From the NCBI GenBank assembly GCA_947175495.1, contig CAMWNB010000025.1, positions 1-35,591 of the forward strand: a stretch of 35,591 nt of DNA, in the 5' to 3' direction. This document shows positions 1 through 10,283 of the stretch, piece by piece. The DNA is from an uncultured Porphyromonadaceae bacterium. Lineage in GTDB: Bacteria > Bacteroidota > Bacteroidia > Bacteroidales > Muribaculaceae. The notes below the pieces were generated by a model, which saw only the letters and a program-made list of their open reading frames with translations, searched no databases and was not told the DNA's origin. How positions within the stretch are numbered: the stretch's first letter is position 1; each line of letters begins with the position of its first letter. A program made the translations under genes and the position numbers.

Positions 1-189
1 TATTTTCATGAAAAAATTTGAAGAAATTTTAACAACCGCTGACTGACAGACAATTGCAAATTCAGCGACAAATGAGCGTCGGAATGATGCCACATAATTA
101 TATATAGACAGAATTTTATATGCCGGGGTCTTATTATGCAGAGAGAAGAATTTGCTAACTTTGCGAAATAATATTTTTACATATCGGAA
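1..189. other. Intergenic region, possible divergent start at left edge
   Basis: No gene is contained here. The region is AT-rich. The first nine bases read ATGAAAATA on the minus strand, so a divergent gene may begin at position 9 and leave the window; this rests on three codons only. Positions 122-133 (GCCGGGGTCTTA) match the right arm of the palindromic repeat found at 14420 and 25366, which could mean a decayed copy. Confidence 0.3.
156..163 (+). promoter_or_regulatory. Bacteroidota -7 box for the META-domain gene
   Basis: TAACTTTG fits the TAnnTTTG consensus and ends 26 bases before the ATG. No clear -33 TTG is found 19-21 bases upstream, so only the -7 half supports the call. Confidence 0.45.
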
Positions 190-663
190 ATGAAAACAAA
201 ATTGACAGCTGCCTTGATTACAGTTGCGGCTATAGCCGGCTGCACTGGTACCAAAACCGCCGACGACGGAGCGACAAAGTCCGCTCGGCACACGGCAAGC
301 GTGAATATCAACGGCAAGTGGGAGATAGAGAGCATAATGTCGGACGACTCCACTTATGTACGCCCGGCCGAAGAAACACATGGAGAGTGCAACTACTTCT
401 TGTTCACCGACTCTACATACAGTATCTCCACAAATTGCAATTCATTGGCCGGATCATACACACTGCACGGCGACTCCATCGCTCTCGGCGACGGCATGAT
501 GACGGAAATGGCCTGCGACAACATGGCCACGGAGGACGCATTGCGCAAAACACTCCCCCTCATCGTAAAGGTGGATGTGGAAAACGACTCCATCATCAGG
601 CTAAACAGTTCTGCCGGCCCGGCACACATAGTGCTGCGCAGGGTTGCATCGGCCACGGAATAA
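190..663 (+). CDS. META-domain (HslJ-like) lipoprotein
   Basis: This 157-residue protein begins with a signal peptide ending in a lipobox (Ile-Ala-Gly-Cys18), so it is probably lipid-anchored in the envelope. The rest is one META domain (about residues 40-150), the fold of E. coli HslJ. The typical core is visible: a CNS-x3-GSY segment near residues 83-89 and a MACDN segment near 107-111 with the paired cysteines common in the family. HslJ-type proteins are linked to heat and novobiocin tolerance in E. coli; the biochemical role is unknown. The gene stands alone, with a -7 box at 156-163 and a shared terminator at 751-784. The family call is solid and the function open. Confidence 0.85.
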   Translation: MKTKLTAALITVAAIAGCTGTKTADDGATKSARHTASVNINGKWEIESIMSDDSTYVRPAEETHGECNYFLFTDSTYSISTNCNSLAGSYTLHGDSIALGDGMMTEMACDNMATEDALRKTLPLIVKVDVENDSIIRLNSSAGPAHIVLRRVASATE

Positions 664-750
664 GCGGAGCATAGGTAATTAACACTATTTAACTATAGCG
701 CGCCGCACTATTCAACGGGGCATCAAGTAAAATAGACCGAAAAAAAGCCA

Positions 751-784
751 AAAACAGCGCGAGCCTCAAGGCTCGCGCTGTTTT
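751..784. terminator. Bidirectional rho-independent terminator
   Basis: A perfect 15-bp stem (751-765 with 770-784) closes a TCAA loop. It has A-runs on the left and T-runs on the right, so it works in both directions. It separates the convergent META gene and DEAD-box helicase, and the helicase stop codon lies at its right edge. Confidence 0.9.
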
Positions 785-2170
<1,386 letters not shown>

Positions 2171-2191
2171 AGCTAATTGTCAAATTCGCTG

Positions 2192-2199
2192 CAAAGTTA
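2192..2199 (-). promoter_or_regulatory. -7 box for the DEAD-box helicase
   Basis: The minus strand reads TAACTTTG, 21 bases before the helicase ATG. It overlaps the last codons of queG (stop at 2197). No strong -33 element is visible. Confidence 0.5.
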
Positions 2200-3114
2200 C
2201 GAATTATTATTGAGAATATGAAAAGCGTTGCGGCGGAGGCCGTCGAGCCGCAGGCGCATCACTGCGCTGCGGGCAAAAAGCGCCTTGAAGCGGCCGCGCG
2301 TCATGGCTGCGGCATCGGCGGGGGTGAGCGCCAGCACTTCGGGCCGCGCCCGCAGCTCATCGATCACGTCGGAACACCCTTGCGCCGCCTCTCGGCGCGA
2401 CGCCGGACACACAGCCGAGCACACGTCGCAGCCCACGAGGCGCCCGTGCAGGTCGGTGCCCTCGGGCAGCTCGCCGCGGTGCTCGATGGTGAGACACGAC
2501 AGACAGCGCCGCGCATCCACGCCTCCGCTGCCGTCGAGAGCGCCGGCGGGACAGGAGCGCACGCAGGCGCGACAGCCGTCGCAGACCGACCGGCCGAGCG
2601 GCTGCGATGGCGGCAGCGCGGCTGTGGTGATCAGCTCGGCCAACATCACGTCGGCGCCGGCGCCGGGCACAATCAGACGTCCGCTGAGGCCGGTACCCCC
2701 TACCCCGGCGCGCACGGCCCAATAGCGCTCGCGCAGCGGCGCCGAGTCCACACACACTCGCGTTGCGCCGCCCAGGGCCTCGCGCAAGCCAGTGGCCACG
2801 CCCTCCATGCGCTCGCGCAGGGCGCCGTGGTAGTCGGCGCCGAGGGCGTAGTCCGATATGTGGGCGCTATGGACGGGCTGACGATAGGAAAAAGCGCACA
2901 CCACCACGCTGCGCGCGCCTTCGAGCAGCAGCCGCGGGTCGCGGCGGATATCGGCGTAGCGCTCCATGTAGGCCATGCACCCGTGGGCGCCCCGCGCTGT
3001 CCAGGCGTCGTAGAGCGCGGCATCGGAAGCGTCCACCGGAGCGGCATCGGCCACACCCCAGCGACACGCCCCGGCACGGAGGCACAGACTGTCGAGCAAC
3101 GCGATGACATCCAT
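2197..3114 (-). CDS. queG: Epoxyqueuosine reductase
   Basis: QueG carries out the last step of queuosine synthesis, reducing epoxyqueuosine in tRNA with a cobalamin cofactor and two 4Fe-4S clusters in the cytoplasm. Two clusters are visible: CDGCRACVRSCP, and a second set spread over CLSC and GCDVCSAVCP, the characteristic QueG arrangement. The ALGADYH segment also matches the family. I start at the ATG at 3114, which overlaps the deacetylase stop by one base (TGATG); the in-frame extension to 3159 adds unrelated basic sequence inside the upstream gene. The result, 305 residues, is shorter than E. coli QueG (379) and lacks most of its C-terminal extension. The overlap implies translational coupling with the deacetylase. 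Confidence 0.92.
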   Translation of the reverse strand: MDVIALLDSLCLRAGACRWGVADAAPVDASDAALYDAWTARGAHGCMAYMERYADIRRDPRLLLEGARSVVVCAFSYRQPVHSAHISDYALGADYHGALRERMEGVATGLREALGGATRVCVDSAPLRERYWAVRAGVGGTGLSGRLIVPGAGADVMLAELITTAALPPSQPLGRSVCDGCRACVRSCPAGALDGSGGVDARRCLSCLTIEHRGELPEGTDLHGRLVGCDVCSAVCPASRREAAQGCSDVIDELRARPEVLALTPADAAAMTRGRFKALFARSAVMRLRLDGLRRNAFHILNNNS

Positions 3115-3731
3115 CACATGGGCAGCGTAAGAAATTCGTAGCCTTCGTCGCGCAGCCACTCTATGGCAGCCGGCAGAGCATCGCGCAGATTGCGCTCGGC
3201 CTTGAGCGAGTCGTGGAACACGATGATGCTGCCGTTGCGGGCATAGCGTCGCACGTTGTCCACCACGCGGGCGGGGGTGAGACGGCGGGAATAGTCGCGC
3301 GTGACGAGATCATACATTATTATATTATAATGGTGCTTGATGGCTGCAGCCTGTTTCCAGCGCATGATGCCGTGGGGCGGGCGGAACAGGGGGCTGTCGA
3401 TGAGCCCGTCGGCCTCGCACACGTCGCGCCAATAGGTGCGCGCCGTCACCTTCATCCCCTGCAGATGGTGCATGGTGTGGTTGCCGAAACTGTGGCCGCG
3501 CCTGCGCACTTCCTCAAGCAGCCAGGGATGACGGCGCACATTGTCGCCCACCATGAAGAAAGTGGCGCGCACGCCGTAGCGGTCGAGCGTGTCGAGCACC
3601 CACGGCGTCACCTCGGGGATGGGGCCGTCGTCGAAGGTGAGATACACCACCTTGCGACGCCTCTGCTTGAGGCGCCACACTGCCTCGGGGAAGAGAAGGC
3701 GATAGAGCAGCGGCGGCTGTTCGATGAGCAT
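3114..3731 (-). CDS. Polysaccharide deacetylase (NodB/CE4 family)
   Basis: A 205-residue carbohydrate esterase family 4 protein, expected to remove acetyl groups from an N-acetylated sugar polymer such as peptidoglycan or a surface glycan. The NodB motifs are visible: TFDDGP with the catalytic and metal-binding aspartates, a HTMHH metal site, RPPHG, and a C-terminal VFHDS. I see no clear signal peptide, only a hydrophobic-aromatic N-terminus, so its location is uncertain. It is the first gene of a pair with queG. No functional link between them is evident beyond shared transcription. Confidence 0.9.
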   Translation of the reverse strand: MLIEQPPLLYRLLFPEAVWRLKQRRRKVVYLTFDDGPIPEVTPWVLDTLDRYGVRATFFMVGDNVRRHPWLLEEVRRRGHSFGNHTMHHLQGMKVTARTYWRDVCEADGLIDSPLFRPPHGIMRWKQAAAIKHHYNIIMYDLVTRDYSRRLTPARVVDNVRRYARNGSIIVFHDSLKAERNLRDALPAAIEWLRDEGYEFLTLPM

Positions 3732-3758
3732 GACTTAAGATTGAATAATAATTAAGGC

Positions 3759-3793
3759 CCCTAAGGTCCTTGATGATTTTAAAGACCTTAGGG
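3759..3793 (-). terminator. Hairpin downstream of the DUF2723 gene
   Basis: CCCTAAGGTC (3759-3768) pairs perfectly with GACCTTAGGG (3784-3793), with two more A-T pairs inside. In the minus direction it follows the DUF2723 stop at 3811 and leads into an AT-rich stretch rather than a clean T-run. It is a plausible terminator or mRNA 3'-end stabiliser, and could belong to a palindromic repeat family. Confidence 0.55.
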
Positions 3794-3810
3794 ACCTCAG
3801 GGAATTTTTC

Positions 3811-6800
3811 TCAGAGAATGCGGCCCCAGGCGTTGCGGTCGATACCGTAGCGGCGCTCCATCTCGGACGTGAGCTGCAGCGGGTCTACTCCGGCGGCCTC
3901 GTGGGCACGCAGAAGCAGCACGCCTTCGTAGGCCACGGCGGGCAGCGACTCCACGTCGGCACCCGGCTCGACGCCGCCGGCCTTGTAGAGATCGGCCTCG
4001 GTGTAGCCGTCGACATAGAGCAGCGGATAGACACGCAGGGCATACTCCATGGGCAGGCGCTCGCGCACAGCCTTGAGCAGTTCCTCGCTGCCGGGCTTGG
4101 CGGCAAGTTTCGACACCACGTCGATCTGGTTCTTCATGCCCACTACCATTCCGAGGTACTGCAGGGCATACTCCTCGTTGCGGCCGATGTGGTTTAGGCG
4201 GCCTGCGGGCATCGACGACGCCCAACGCACGAGCTGGGCATAGCGGGGCTCGGCAGCATCAAGCAGCGCCTGGGCCTTGGCAAGGTCGTCGGCGCGGCCG
4301 GTGTCGAGCCACATGTCGTAGTACTTGGCAGCCACATAGATGTCCATCATGCCGTCCCAGGGCGAGAGCTCGGCGGGCATCTTGTCGACGATGAGGTCGA
4401 GCAGGTTGCGGGCCATGTCGCGCTGCGTCGCGGGCTCGGGCTGTCCGTGCTCGCGGGCATAGCTGCGGGCAAAGTCGCTCGCGGGCGCCTCGGCGTCGGC
4501 CAGCAGGTCCTCTACGGTGCTGTAGAGAGCCGAGCGGGTGGAGGCCACCATGCGGCGCACTGTCTCGTCGAGGTAGACGTCGGCACCGGGCTCGTCGAGA
4601 CCGCCCCAGCGGAAGCGCGAGAAGGCATTCTCATAGGCCTTGGCGGCATTTACGTTGACGGGAGCGTCGCGGAAAGGCGTCACCTCGTAGGCCATGCCGG
4701 TGGCGCTCAGATAGGGACGCAGCCCCAGGTAGTAGCTCGAAGGCACGGTGCTGGCAAAGTAGATGGGCCGATCCCAGCCGTTGGCGAGCGAGTGGGCTAT
4801 CATGTCCATCGACAGCACGCGGCTGAGCGTCATGCCGCTGCCCAGATTGCGGAGGTTGGTGACGGGAGCGTCGAAATAGCGCGCAAGCTCCTGTGTGGTG
4901 TCGGCAGGATTGATGCCGTAGCGTGCCACAGCGGCGGCGGTGTCCACCTCGAAGCGCACGTTGGGCGTGGTCAGATAATGGGCGCCGAAGCGGCTTGCGT
5001 CAGAGCGATAGAGGTCGGCCAGAGCCTCGCGGGCAGGCACAAGGCTGTCGGTCTGCGGGACGACGAAGCTGTAAGCCAGGCGGTCGTAAGCGTAGTCATT
5101 GGGACCGGCATAGGTCTCGATTGCCTTGCCTTCGTACGACGGATGGCGCAGCTGGTTGGCATACCAGCCGGTGGTCAGATAGCTGAGGTTGACCACACGC
5201 ACGTCGCGGCGCACGCCCTCCACCTCCTGGGCATACCACAGAGGGAAAGTGTCATTGTCGCCGTTGGTGAAGATTATTGCGTTCTCGTCGAGCGAGTTAA
5301 GATAGTTCATACCGAAGTCGCGCGCGGTGTAGCGGCCGCTGCGGTCGTGGTCGTCCCATGTCTGCGACACCATCTGCAGAGGCACTGCGATGCCTATGGC
5401 CACGGCCACACCCGCGGTGGCCCACTTGGCTCCCTCGCCGGGCTCGCGGCCCTTGGCGAGAGTCCTGGCAAGGTCGCGCAGCAGATAGGCGACGGCCGCC
5501 ACACCGATGCCTATCCATATGGCGTAGGCATAGAATGAGCCTGCGAAGGCGTAGTCGCGCTCACGCGGCTGACCGGGCGTCTGGTTGAGGTAGAGCACGA
5601 TGGCTATGCCCGTCATGAAGAACAGGAAGAACACCACCCAGAACTGCTCGATGCCACGCTTGCCGTCGGGGCCGAAGCTGCGCAGCGCCTGCCACAGCAG
5701 GCCGATGATGCCGAGCAGCAGCGGCAGCATGTAGAACACGTTGTGGCCCTTGTTGCCCTTGCCGAACTCGTCGGGCAGCAGGCTTTGGTCGCCCAGGCGG
5801 GCGTTGTCAATCAGAGGAATGCCCGATATCCAGTTGCCCAGATGGGGTTCGCCGTTGCCCTGGATGTCGTTCTGACGGCCGGCGAAGTTCCACATGAAGT
5901 AGCGCCAGTACATGTGGTTGAGCTGATAGTTCACAAAATAACGCAGGTTGACACCGAAGCCGGGCTTCCACGCCGTGGTCTGCGCCACAGGGTTGCCGGC
6001 GGCGTCGACAGCGGTGGTGACGGTCGACAGATGGTGCAGATAGGGAGCCACCTCATAGAGGGGCACATACTGCGCCTCGGCCCAGCGGGCGCGCACCTCC
6101 TGCGGGATGTCGGCCAGGTCGGGCGTGGCATATTCGGCCCAACCCTTGTAGCCGCTCACATGGCGGGAATTCTGCTCGTCGGTGCTGTAGATGCGGGTGA
6201 AGAGCATCTTCATGTCGGGCACGGTGCGATAGTGGGGCTTGTCGGTCTCCTGCACATACTCGTCGGCCTGCAGGGGCGACGTCTTCGCCAGCTTGGTCCA
6301 CTCGGGCTCGGCGTCGTTGTAGGCGCCGCCGTTTTCGTCGCGCAGATATCCGTCGAGCACCCGTGTGGCAGGCAGCCCGTTGCTGTTGATGCGCACATAC
6401 ATGTTGCCGTCGCCGCCGTCCACAGTCTCAAGCTCCTCGGCGAAAGCCACGCCATAGAAAAGCGGACGGTCGCCGTACTGCTCGCGGCTCATATAGGATG
6501 CCAGCGCGAACACATTGTCGGGAGCGTTCTGGTTCATCGGCGTGTTGGCAGTGGCGCGTATCAGCAGAAGAGCATAGCTCGAATAACCGGTGAAAATCAC
6601 CAGCACGCTGAGCATCACCACGTTCAGCACCCTCACGGGCAGCTTCTTGGCCATAAACAGCCAGCCGGCGATGGCAGCGATGATGATGACAGCCGCCCAC
6701 CAGGGGCCGATGAAAGGCAGCCCGCTCAGCGACAGGCCCAGCAGACAGCTCCAGCGAATGGCCGAAGCGCTCGTCTGGCGGTAGAGAGCGGCGGCGGCCC

Positions 6801-7632
6801 AGCAAAGCACGCCCACAAGCACGACTGCGTAGATGAGCACACCCATGTTGTAGCCCAGGCCCATGCTGTTTACGAAGAACAGCTCGAACTGCTGCGCCAC
6901 CTTCATGAAGCCCGGCACAAGACCATAGAGGATAGCACCCACGAGCACGCACGACAGCGCGAGCGCGATGAGCGAGCCCTTGGCATTGACGTTCTTCCAC
7001 TTGCGGTAGTAGAACACCAGACCGATGGCCGGAATGCACAGCAGATTAAGCAGATGCACCGCGATGCTCACGCCTATCACATAGGCTATCAGCACCAGAT
7101 AGCGGTCGCTGTGAGGCTCGTCGGCACGGTTCTCCCACTTGAGAATCAGCCAGAACACCAGCGCCGTGCAGAACGACGAGAAGGCATACACCTCACCCTC
7201 GACAGCCGAAAACCAGAAAGTGTCGCTCCATGTATAGGCAAGAGCGCCGCACAAGCCGGAACCCATGATAATCACCAGCTTGCGCAGCGAGATGTCGGTG
7301 GCGTCGTCGCGCACTATGAGGCGACGCACCAGATGGGTTATGGTCCAGAACAGCAGCAGTATCGTGGCTGCCGACAATAGTGCCGACATGCTGTTGACGG
7401 CCACCGCCGCCGTGCTCATGCCACCTCCGAACAGCGTCACGAAGAAGCGTGCGGCAAGCATGAATATGGGGTTGCCCGGCGGGTGCCCCACCTCCAGTTT
7501 CGTGCCCTGCGCGATAAACTCCGGGCAATCCCAGAAGCTCGCCGTGGGCTCCAGTGTCAGCAGATACGTCGCGGCGGCCACCACAAAACACAGCCACCCC
7601 AACGCATTGTTTACAATCTTGTATCTCTTCAT
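3811..7632 (-). CDS. DUF2723 family multi-pass membrane protein (glycosyltransferase-like)
   Basis: A 1273-residue protein. The N-terminal part is hydrophobic with many membrane segments and carries the DUF2723 signature, including LEPTASFWDCPEFI and GHPPGNP, which resembles the first-loop region of C-type protein O-mannosyltransferases. More membrane segments lie near residues 630-740. The C-terminal 500 residues or so are soluble and acidic, with NGDNDTFPLWY near the domain start, and probably face the periplasm. DUF2723/TMEM260-like proteins are thought to transfer sugars from lipid donors; the substrate here is unknown. I start at ATG 7632, ahead of MKRYK and the first membrane segment; the upstream extension to 7659 begins with TTG. 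It appears to be a single-gene unit. Confidence 0.88.
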   Translation of the reverse strand: MKRYKIVNNALGWLCFVVAAATYLLTLEPTASFWDCPEFIAQGTKLEVGHPPGNPIFMLAARFFVTLFGGGMSTAAVAVNSMSALLSAATILLLFWTITHLVRRLIVRDDATDISLRKLVIIMGSGLCGALAYTWSDTFWFSAVEGEVYAFSSFCTALVFWLILKWENRADEPHSDRYLVLIAYVIGVSIAVHLLNLLCIPAIGLVFYYRKWKNVNAKGSLIALALSCVLVGAILYGLVPGFMKVAQQFELFFVNSMGLGYNMGVLIYAVVLVGVLCWAAAALYRQTSASAIRWSCLLGLSLSGLPFIGPWWAAVIIIAAIAGWLFMAKKLPVRVLNVVMLSVLVIFTGYSSYALLLIRATANTPMNQNAPDNVFALASYMSREQYGDRPLFYGVAFAEELETVDGGDGNMYVRINSNGLPATRVLDGYLRDENGGAYNDAEPEWTKLAKTSPLQADEYVQETDKPHYRTVPDMKMLFTRIYSTDEQNSRHVSGYKGWAEYATPDLADIPQEVRARWAEAQYVPLYEVAPYLHHLSTVTTAVDAAGNPVAQTTAWKPGFGVNLRYFVNYQLNHMYWRYFMWNFAGRQNDIQGNGEPHLGNWISGIPLIDNARLGDQSLLPDEFGKGNKGHNVFYMLPLLLGIIGLLWQALRSFGPDGKRGIEQFWVVFFLFFMTGIAIVLYLNQTPGQPRERDYAFAGSFYAYAIWIGIGVAAVAYLLRDLARTLAKGREPGEGAKWATAGVAVAIGIAVPLQMVSQTWDDHDRSGRYTARDFGMNYLNSLDENAIIFTNGDNDTFPLWYAQEVEGVRRDVRVVNLSYLTTGWYANQLRHPSYEGKAIETYAGPNDYAYDRLAYSFVVPQTDSLVPAREALADLYRSDASRFGAHYLTTPNVRFEVDTAAAVARYGINPADTTQELARYFDAPVTNLRNLGSGMTLSRVLSMDMIAHSLANGWDRPIYFASTVPSSYYLGLRPYLSATGMAYEVTPFRDAPVNVNAAKAYENAFSRFRWGGLDEPGADVYLDETVRRMVASTRSALYSTVEDLLADAEAPASDFARSYAREHGQPEPATQRDMARNLLDLIVDKMPAELSPWDGMMDIYVAAKYYDMWLDTGRADDLAKAQALLDAAEPRYAQLVRWASSMPAGRLNHIGRNEEYALQYLGMVVGMKNQIDVVSKLAAKPGSEELLKAVRERLPMEYALRVYPLLYVDGYTEADLYKAGGVEPGADVESLPAVAYEGVLLLRAHEAAGVDPLQLTSEMERRYGIDRNAWGRIL

Positions 7633-7816
7633 ATCTTTGTCGGGACAAATCCGATACAAAAGGACAAAAGTGAAATAAGGAACACAAGAATTCTATTTTA
7701 TCGCACGCACGGCCATTACAACTTTTGTTTCCTGCTCAGCTTCTGTTCTTTCACATCCTTTTTCCTTTTATTTCTAATTTCTTATTATTATTTCGACGCT
7801 CATGCAGCGCTCCGCA

Positions 7817-8797
7817 TCAGATCGACAGGCGGCGCAGCGTGTTCAGCAGGTCGCGGTTGATGGGCTTGTCATTCTTGATGGCCTTGGAGAAAGGCACATA
7901 CACGATTTCATCGTTGCGGATGCCGATCATCACATTGCGCTGATCCTCCATCAGAGCATCGATGGCCGCGGCGCCCATGCGCGACGCCAGGATGCGGTCG
8001 TGGGCCGTCGGCGAGCCGCCGCGCTGCAGGTGGCCGAGAATCGACACACGCACGTCGTAGCCCGGATACTCGTTCTTCACACGCTCGGCCATGCCCATGG
8101 CGCCGCCCGTCACGGGGCTTTCGGCCACAAGCACTATCGAAGAGTTCTTGCTCTTGCGGAAACCGTTCTGAATGAGCTCGGCCAGCTGGTCCACCTCCGT
8201 GCTTATCTCCGGGATGATGGCAGCCTCAGCGCCCGAGGCTATGGCGCCGTTCAGCGCCAGGAAGCCGGCGTCGCGGCCCATCACCTCGATGAAGAACAGA
8301 CGCTCGTGGCTCGTGGCCGTGTCGCGGATTTTGTCCACACAGTCCATGATGGTGTTCAGCGCCGTGTCGTAGCCGATGGTCGTGTCCGTGCCGTAGAGGT
8401 CGTTGTCGATAGTGCCCGGCAGGCCGATGATGGGGAAGTTGAACTCATTGGCAAAGATGCGCGCGCCCGTCAGCGAGCCGTCGCCGCCGATCACCACCAG
8501 CGCGTCGATCTCGTGACGGCGTATCACATCATAGGCCAGACGGCGGCCCTCCGGAGTCTGGAACTCCTTGCAGCGAGCCGTCTTCAGTATGGTGCCGCCC
8601 TGCTGAATGATGTTCGACACATTCTGAGTGCGGAAATCCACTATTTCGTCGGCAATCAGGCCGCGGTAGCCGCGGTAGATGCCCTTTACCTTAAGTCCGT
8701 TGAAAATTGCCGAGCGTGTCACCGCGCGGATAGCGGCGTTCATGCCCGGGGCGTCGCCGCCTGAGGTGAGAATGCCAATGCATTTTATCTCTGCCAT
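7817..8797 (-). CDS. pfkA: ATP-dependent 6-phosphofructokinase
   Basis: PfkA phosphorylates fructose 6-phosphate to fructose 1,6-bisphosphate in glycolysis. The 326-residue length is close to E. coli PfkA (320). The nucleotide loop [11 protein letters not shown] (11-21), GGDGS (104-108) and PGTIDND (127-133, containing the catalytic Asp) are present. Gly at the position after GGD, and Gly rather than Lys in PGTIDND, point to the ATP type rather than the pyrophosphate type. [10 protein letters not shown] is the expected substrate-binding segment. A -7 box at 8841-8848 gives a 5' leader of about 35 bases. It is transcribed apart from folA, which lies upstream. Confidence 0.96.
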   Translation of the reverse strand: MAEIKCIGILTSGGDAPGMNAAIRAVTRSAIFNGLKVKGIYRGYRGLIADEIVDFRTQNVSNIIQQGGTILKTARCKEFQTPEGRRLAYDVIRRHEIDALVVIGGDGSLTGARIFANEFNFPIIGLPGTIDNDLYGTDTTIGYDTALNTIMDCVDKIRDTATSHERLFFIEVMGRDAGFLALNGAIASGAEAAIIPEISTEVDQLAELIQNGFRKSKNSSIVLVAESPVTGGAMGMAERVKNEYPGYDVRVSILGHLQRGGSPTAHDRILASRMGAAAIDALMEDQRNVMIGIRNDEIVYVPFSKAIKNDKPINRDLLNTLRRLSI

Positions 8798-8840
8798 ATA
8801 TAGTGTAAGTTTAGTTTTTGCCTGATATGCTACTAAACCG

Positions 8841-8848
8841 CAAAATTA
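8841..8848 (-). promoter_or_regulatory. -7 box for pfkA
   Basis: The minus strand reads TAATTTTG, 43 bases before the pfkA ATG. The -33 position has no TTG, so this is moderate support. Confidence 0.5.
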
Positions 8849-8919
8849 ACACTTTATACGCACACTACACACCCCCGCCCCTCCCTTTTTAGTTTTTTTA
8901 AACGTTACCCCGCCAATGA

Positions 8920-9414
8920 CTAAGCATGGCCGCTCGCAAGCGTCACATAGCTGTAGCTGACGGCGGAGCGGGGGTCGCAGTGGGGGCCGTCGGTGGCGAC
9001 GATGCGCCAGCGCGCAGGGTCGACCGACGGAAAATGCGCGTCGGCGTCGGGCGCAGTGGCGTCGATGCGCGTCAGCTCCATGCGGGTGGCCAGGGGCATC
9101 GCCTCGGCATATATCTGCGCGCCGCCTATTATCATCACCTCTTCGGCGCCGGCACACATGGCCAGCGCTGCCTCAAGGCTCGGCGCCGTCTCGGCGCCCT
9201 CGGCCCGGTAGGAAGCGTTGCGCGTCACCACTATGTTGCGCCGGCCGGGCAACGCGCCGGGCAGCGACTCGAACGTGCGCCGCCCCATCACCATCGGCTT
9301 GCCCATGGTCAGACGCTTGAAGCGCCGCAGGTCGTCGCTCAGATGCCACAGCAGGCGCCCCTCGCGCCCGACCGCCCCGTCGGCGGCCACCGCAGCTATA
9401 ATCGTAATATCCAT
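8920..9414 (-). CDS. folA: Dihydrofolate reductase
   Basis: FolA reduces dihydrofolate to tetrahydrofolate with NADPH. The 164-residue length is typical. IIAAVAADGAVGREGRLLWHL is split across the nucleotide loop and substrate site; the acidic catalytic residue is the second Asp of WHLSDDL. The NADPH-binding segments VMGRRTFESLP and MIIGGAQIY are clear. I start at ATG 9414; a GTG one codon earlier is less likely. It lies 52 bases downstream of thyA, the usual functional partner, since thymidylate synthase produces the dihydrofolate that FolA recycles. Confidence 0.96.
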   Translation of the reverse strand: MDITIIAAVAADGAVGREGRLLWHLSDDLRRFKRLTMGKPMVMGRRTFESLPGALPGRRNIVVTRNASYRAEGAETAPSLEAALAMCAGAEEVMIIGGAQIYAEAMPLATRMELTRIDATAPDADAHFPSVDPARWRIVATDGPHCDPRSAVSYSYVTLASGHA

Positions 9415-9466
9415 CACTTTAAAGCCCTTGTCTCGTTAAAAGAATCCCTCTGCTTTCTCTCGCCGC

Positions 9467-10264
9467 CTAAACGCTCACCTTCCCGGCGATGTGCGGGTGC
9501 GGGTCGTAGCCCTCTATCTTTATATCGTCATAGCCGAAGCCGAGGACGTCTGTCACTGCGGGGTTCAGCACCAGACGCGGCAGCGGACGCGGCTCGCGGG
9601 TCAGCTGCAGGCCCACCTGGTCGATATGGTCGTGGTAGATGTGCGCGTCGCCGAGCGTGTGCACAAATTCGCCCGCCTGCAGCCCCGTGGCCTGCGCCAC
9701 CATGTGCAGCAGCAGCGCATACGACGCGATGTTGAACGGCACACCCAGAAAACAGTCGGCGCTGCGCTGATACAGCTGCATGTCCAGCCTGTCGCCGTTC
9801 ACATAGAACTGAAACAGAATGTGGCACGGCGGCAAATTCATGTTCTTGAGGTCGGCCACGTTCCAGGCGCTCACGATATTGCGCCGGCTGTATGGGTCGC
9901 GGCGTATCGTATCGACAGCCTGCGCTATCTGGTCCACAGCGCCGCCGTCGTAGTCGGGCCACGAGCGCCACTGGTAGCCGTAGATGTGGCCAAGGTCGCC
10001 CGTCGCGGGGTCGGCCCATTCGTTCCATATGCGCACCCCGTGCTCCTGAAGGTAGCGCACGTTGGTGTCGCCGCGCAGAAACCACAGCAGTTCGTACACT
10101 ATCGACTTCATGTGCAGCTTCTTCGTCGTCAGCAGCGGGAAGCCCTCGCGCAGGTCGAAACGCATCTGGCGGCCGAACACGCTGCGCGTGCCCGTGCCCG
10201 TGCGGTCCGAGCGGTCCTGTCCGTTCTCTATTATGTCTTTCAGCAGCTCAAGATATTGTTTCAT
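9467..10264 (-). CDS. thyA: Thymidylate synthase
   Basis: ThyA methylates dUMP to dTMP using methylenetetrahydrofolate. The 265-residue protein is nearly identical in length to E. coli ThyA (264). Visible motifs are the phosphate-binding RSDRTGTGT near residues 18-26, the catalytic cysteine in [30 protein letters not shown], and the C-terminal [13 protein letters not shown]. It lies 19 bases downstream of the NapH/NapG-like fusion gene and 52 bases upstream of folA, in the same direction, so it is likely in one operon. Confidence 0.97.
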   Translation of the reverse strand: MKQYLELLKDIIENGQDRSDRTGTGTRSVFGRQMRFDLREGFPLLTTKKLHMKSIVYELLWFLRGDTNVRYLQEHGVRIWNEWADPATGDLGHIYGYQWRSWPDYDGGAVDQIAQAVDTIRRDPYSRRNIVSAWNVADLKNMNLPPCHILFQFYVNGDRLDMQLYQRSADCFLGVPFNIASYALLLHMVAQATGLQAGEFVHTLGDAHIYHDHIDQVGLQLTREPRPLPRLVLNPAVTDVLGFGYDDIKIEGYDPHPHIAGKVSV

Positions 10265-10283
10265 GGTTTCTATCTGTGTCAGT

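Noticed and set aside
2197-3114. preQ1-type riboswitch upstream of queG
   Set aside because: queG overlaps the preceding deacetylase gene, leaving no leader, and no preQ1 aptamer pattern is seen before the deacetylase.
5743-7380. Plus-strand open frame of 545 codons opposite the DUF2723 gene
   Set aside because: It is rich in His, Gln and Val with no domain or signal, and lies entirely over a clear membrane protein gene.
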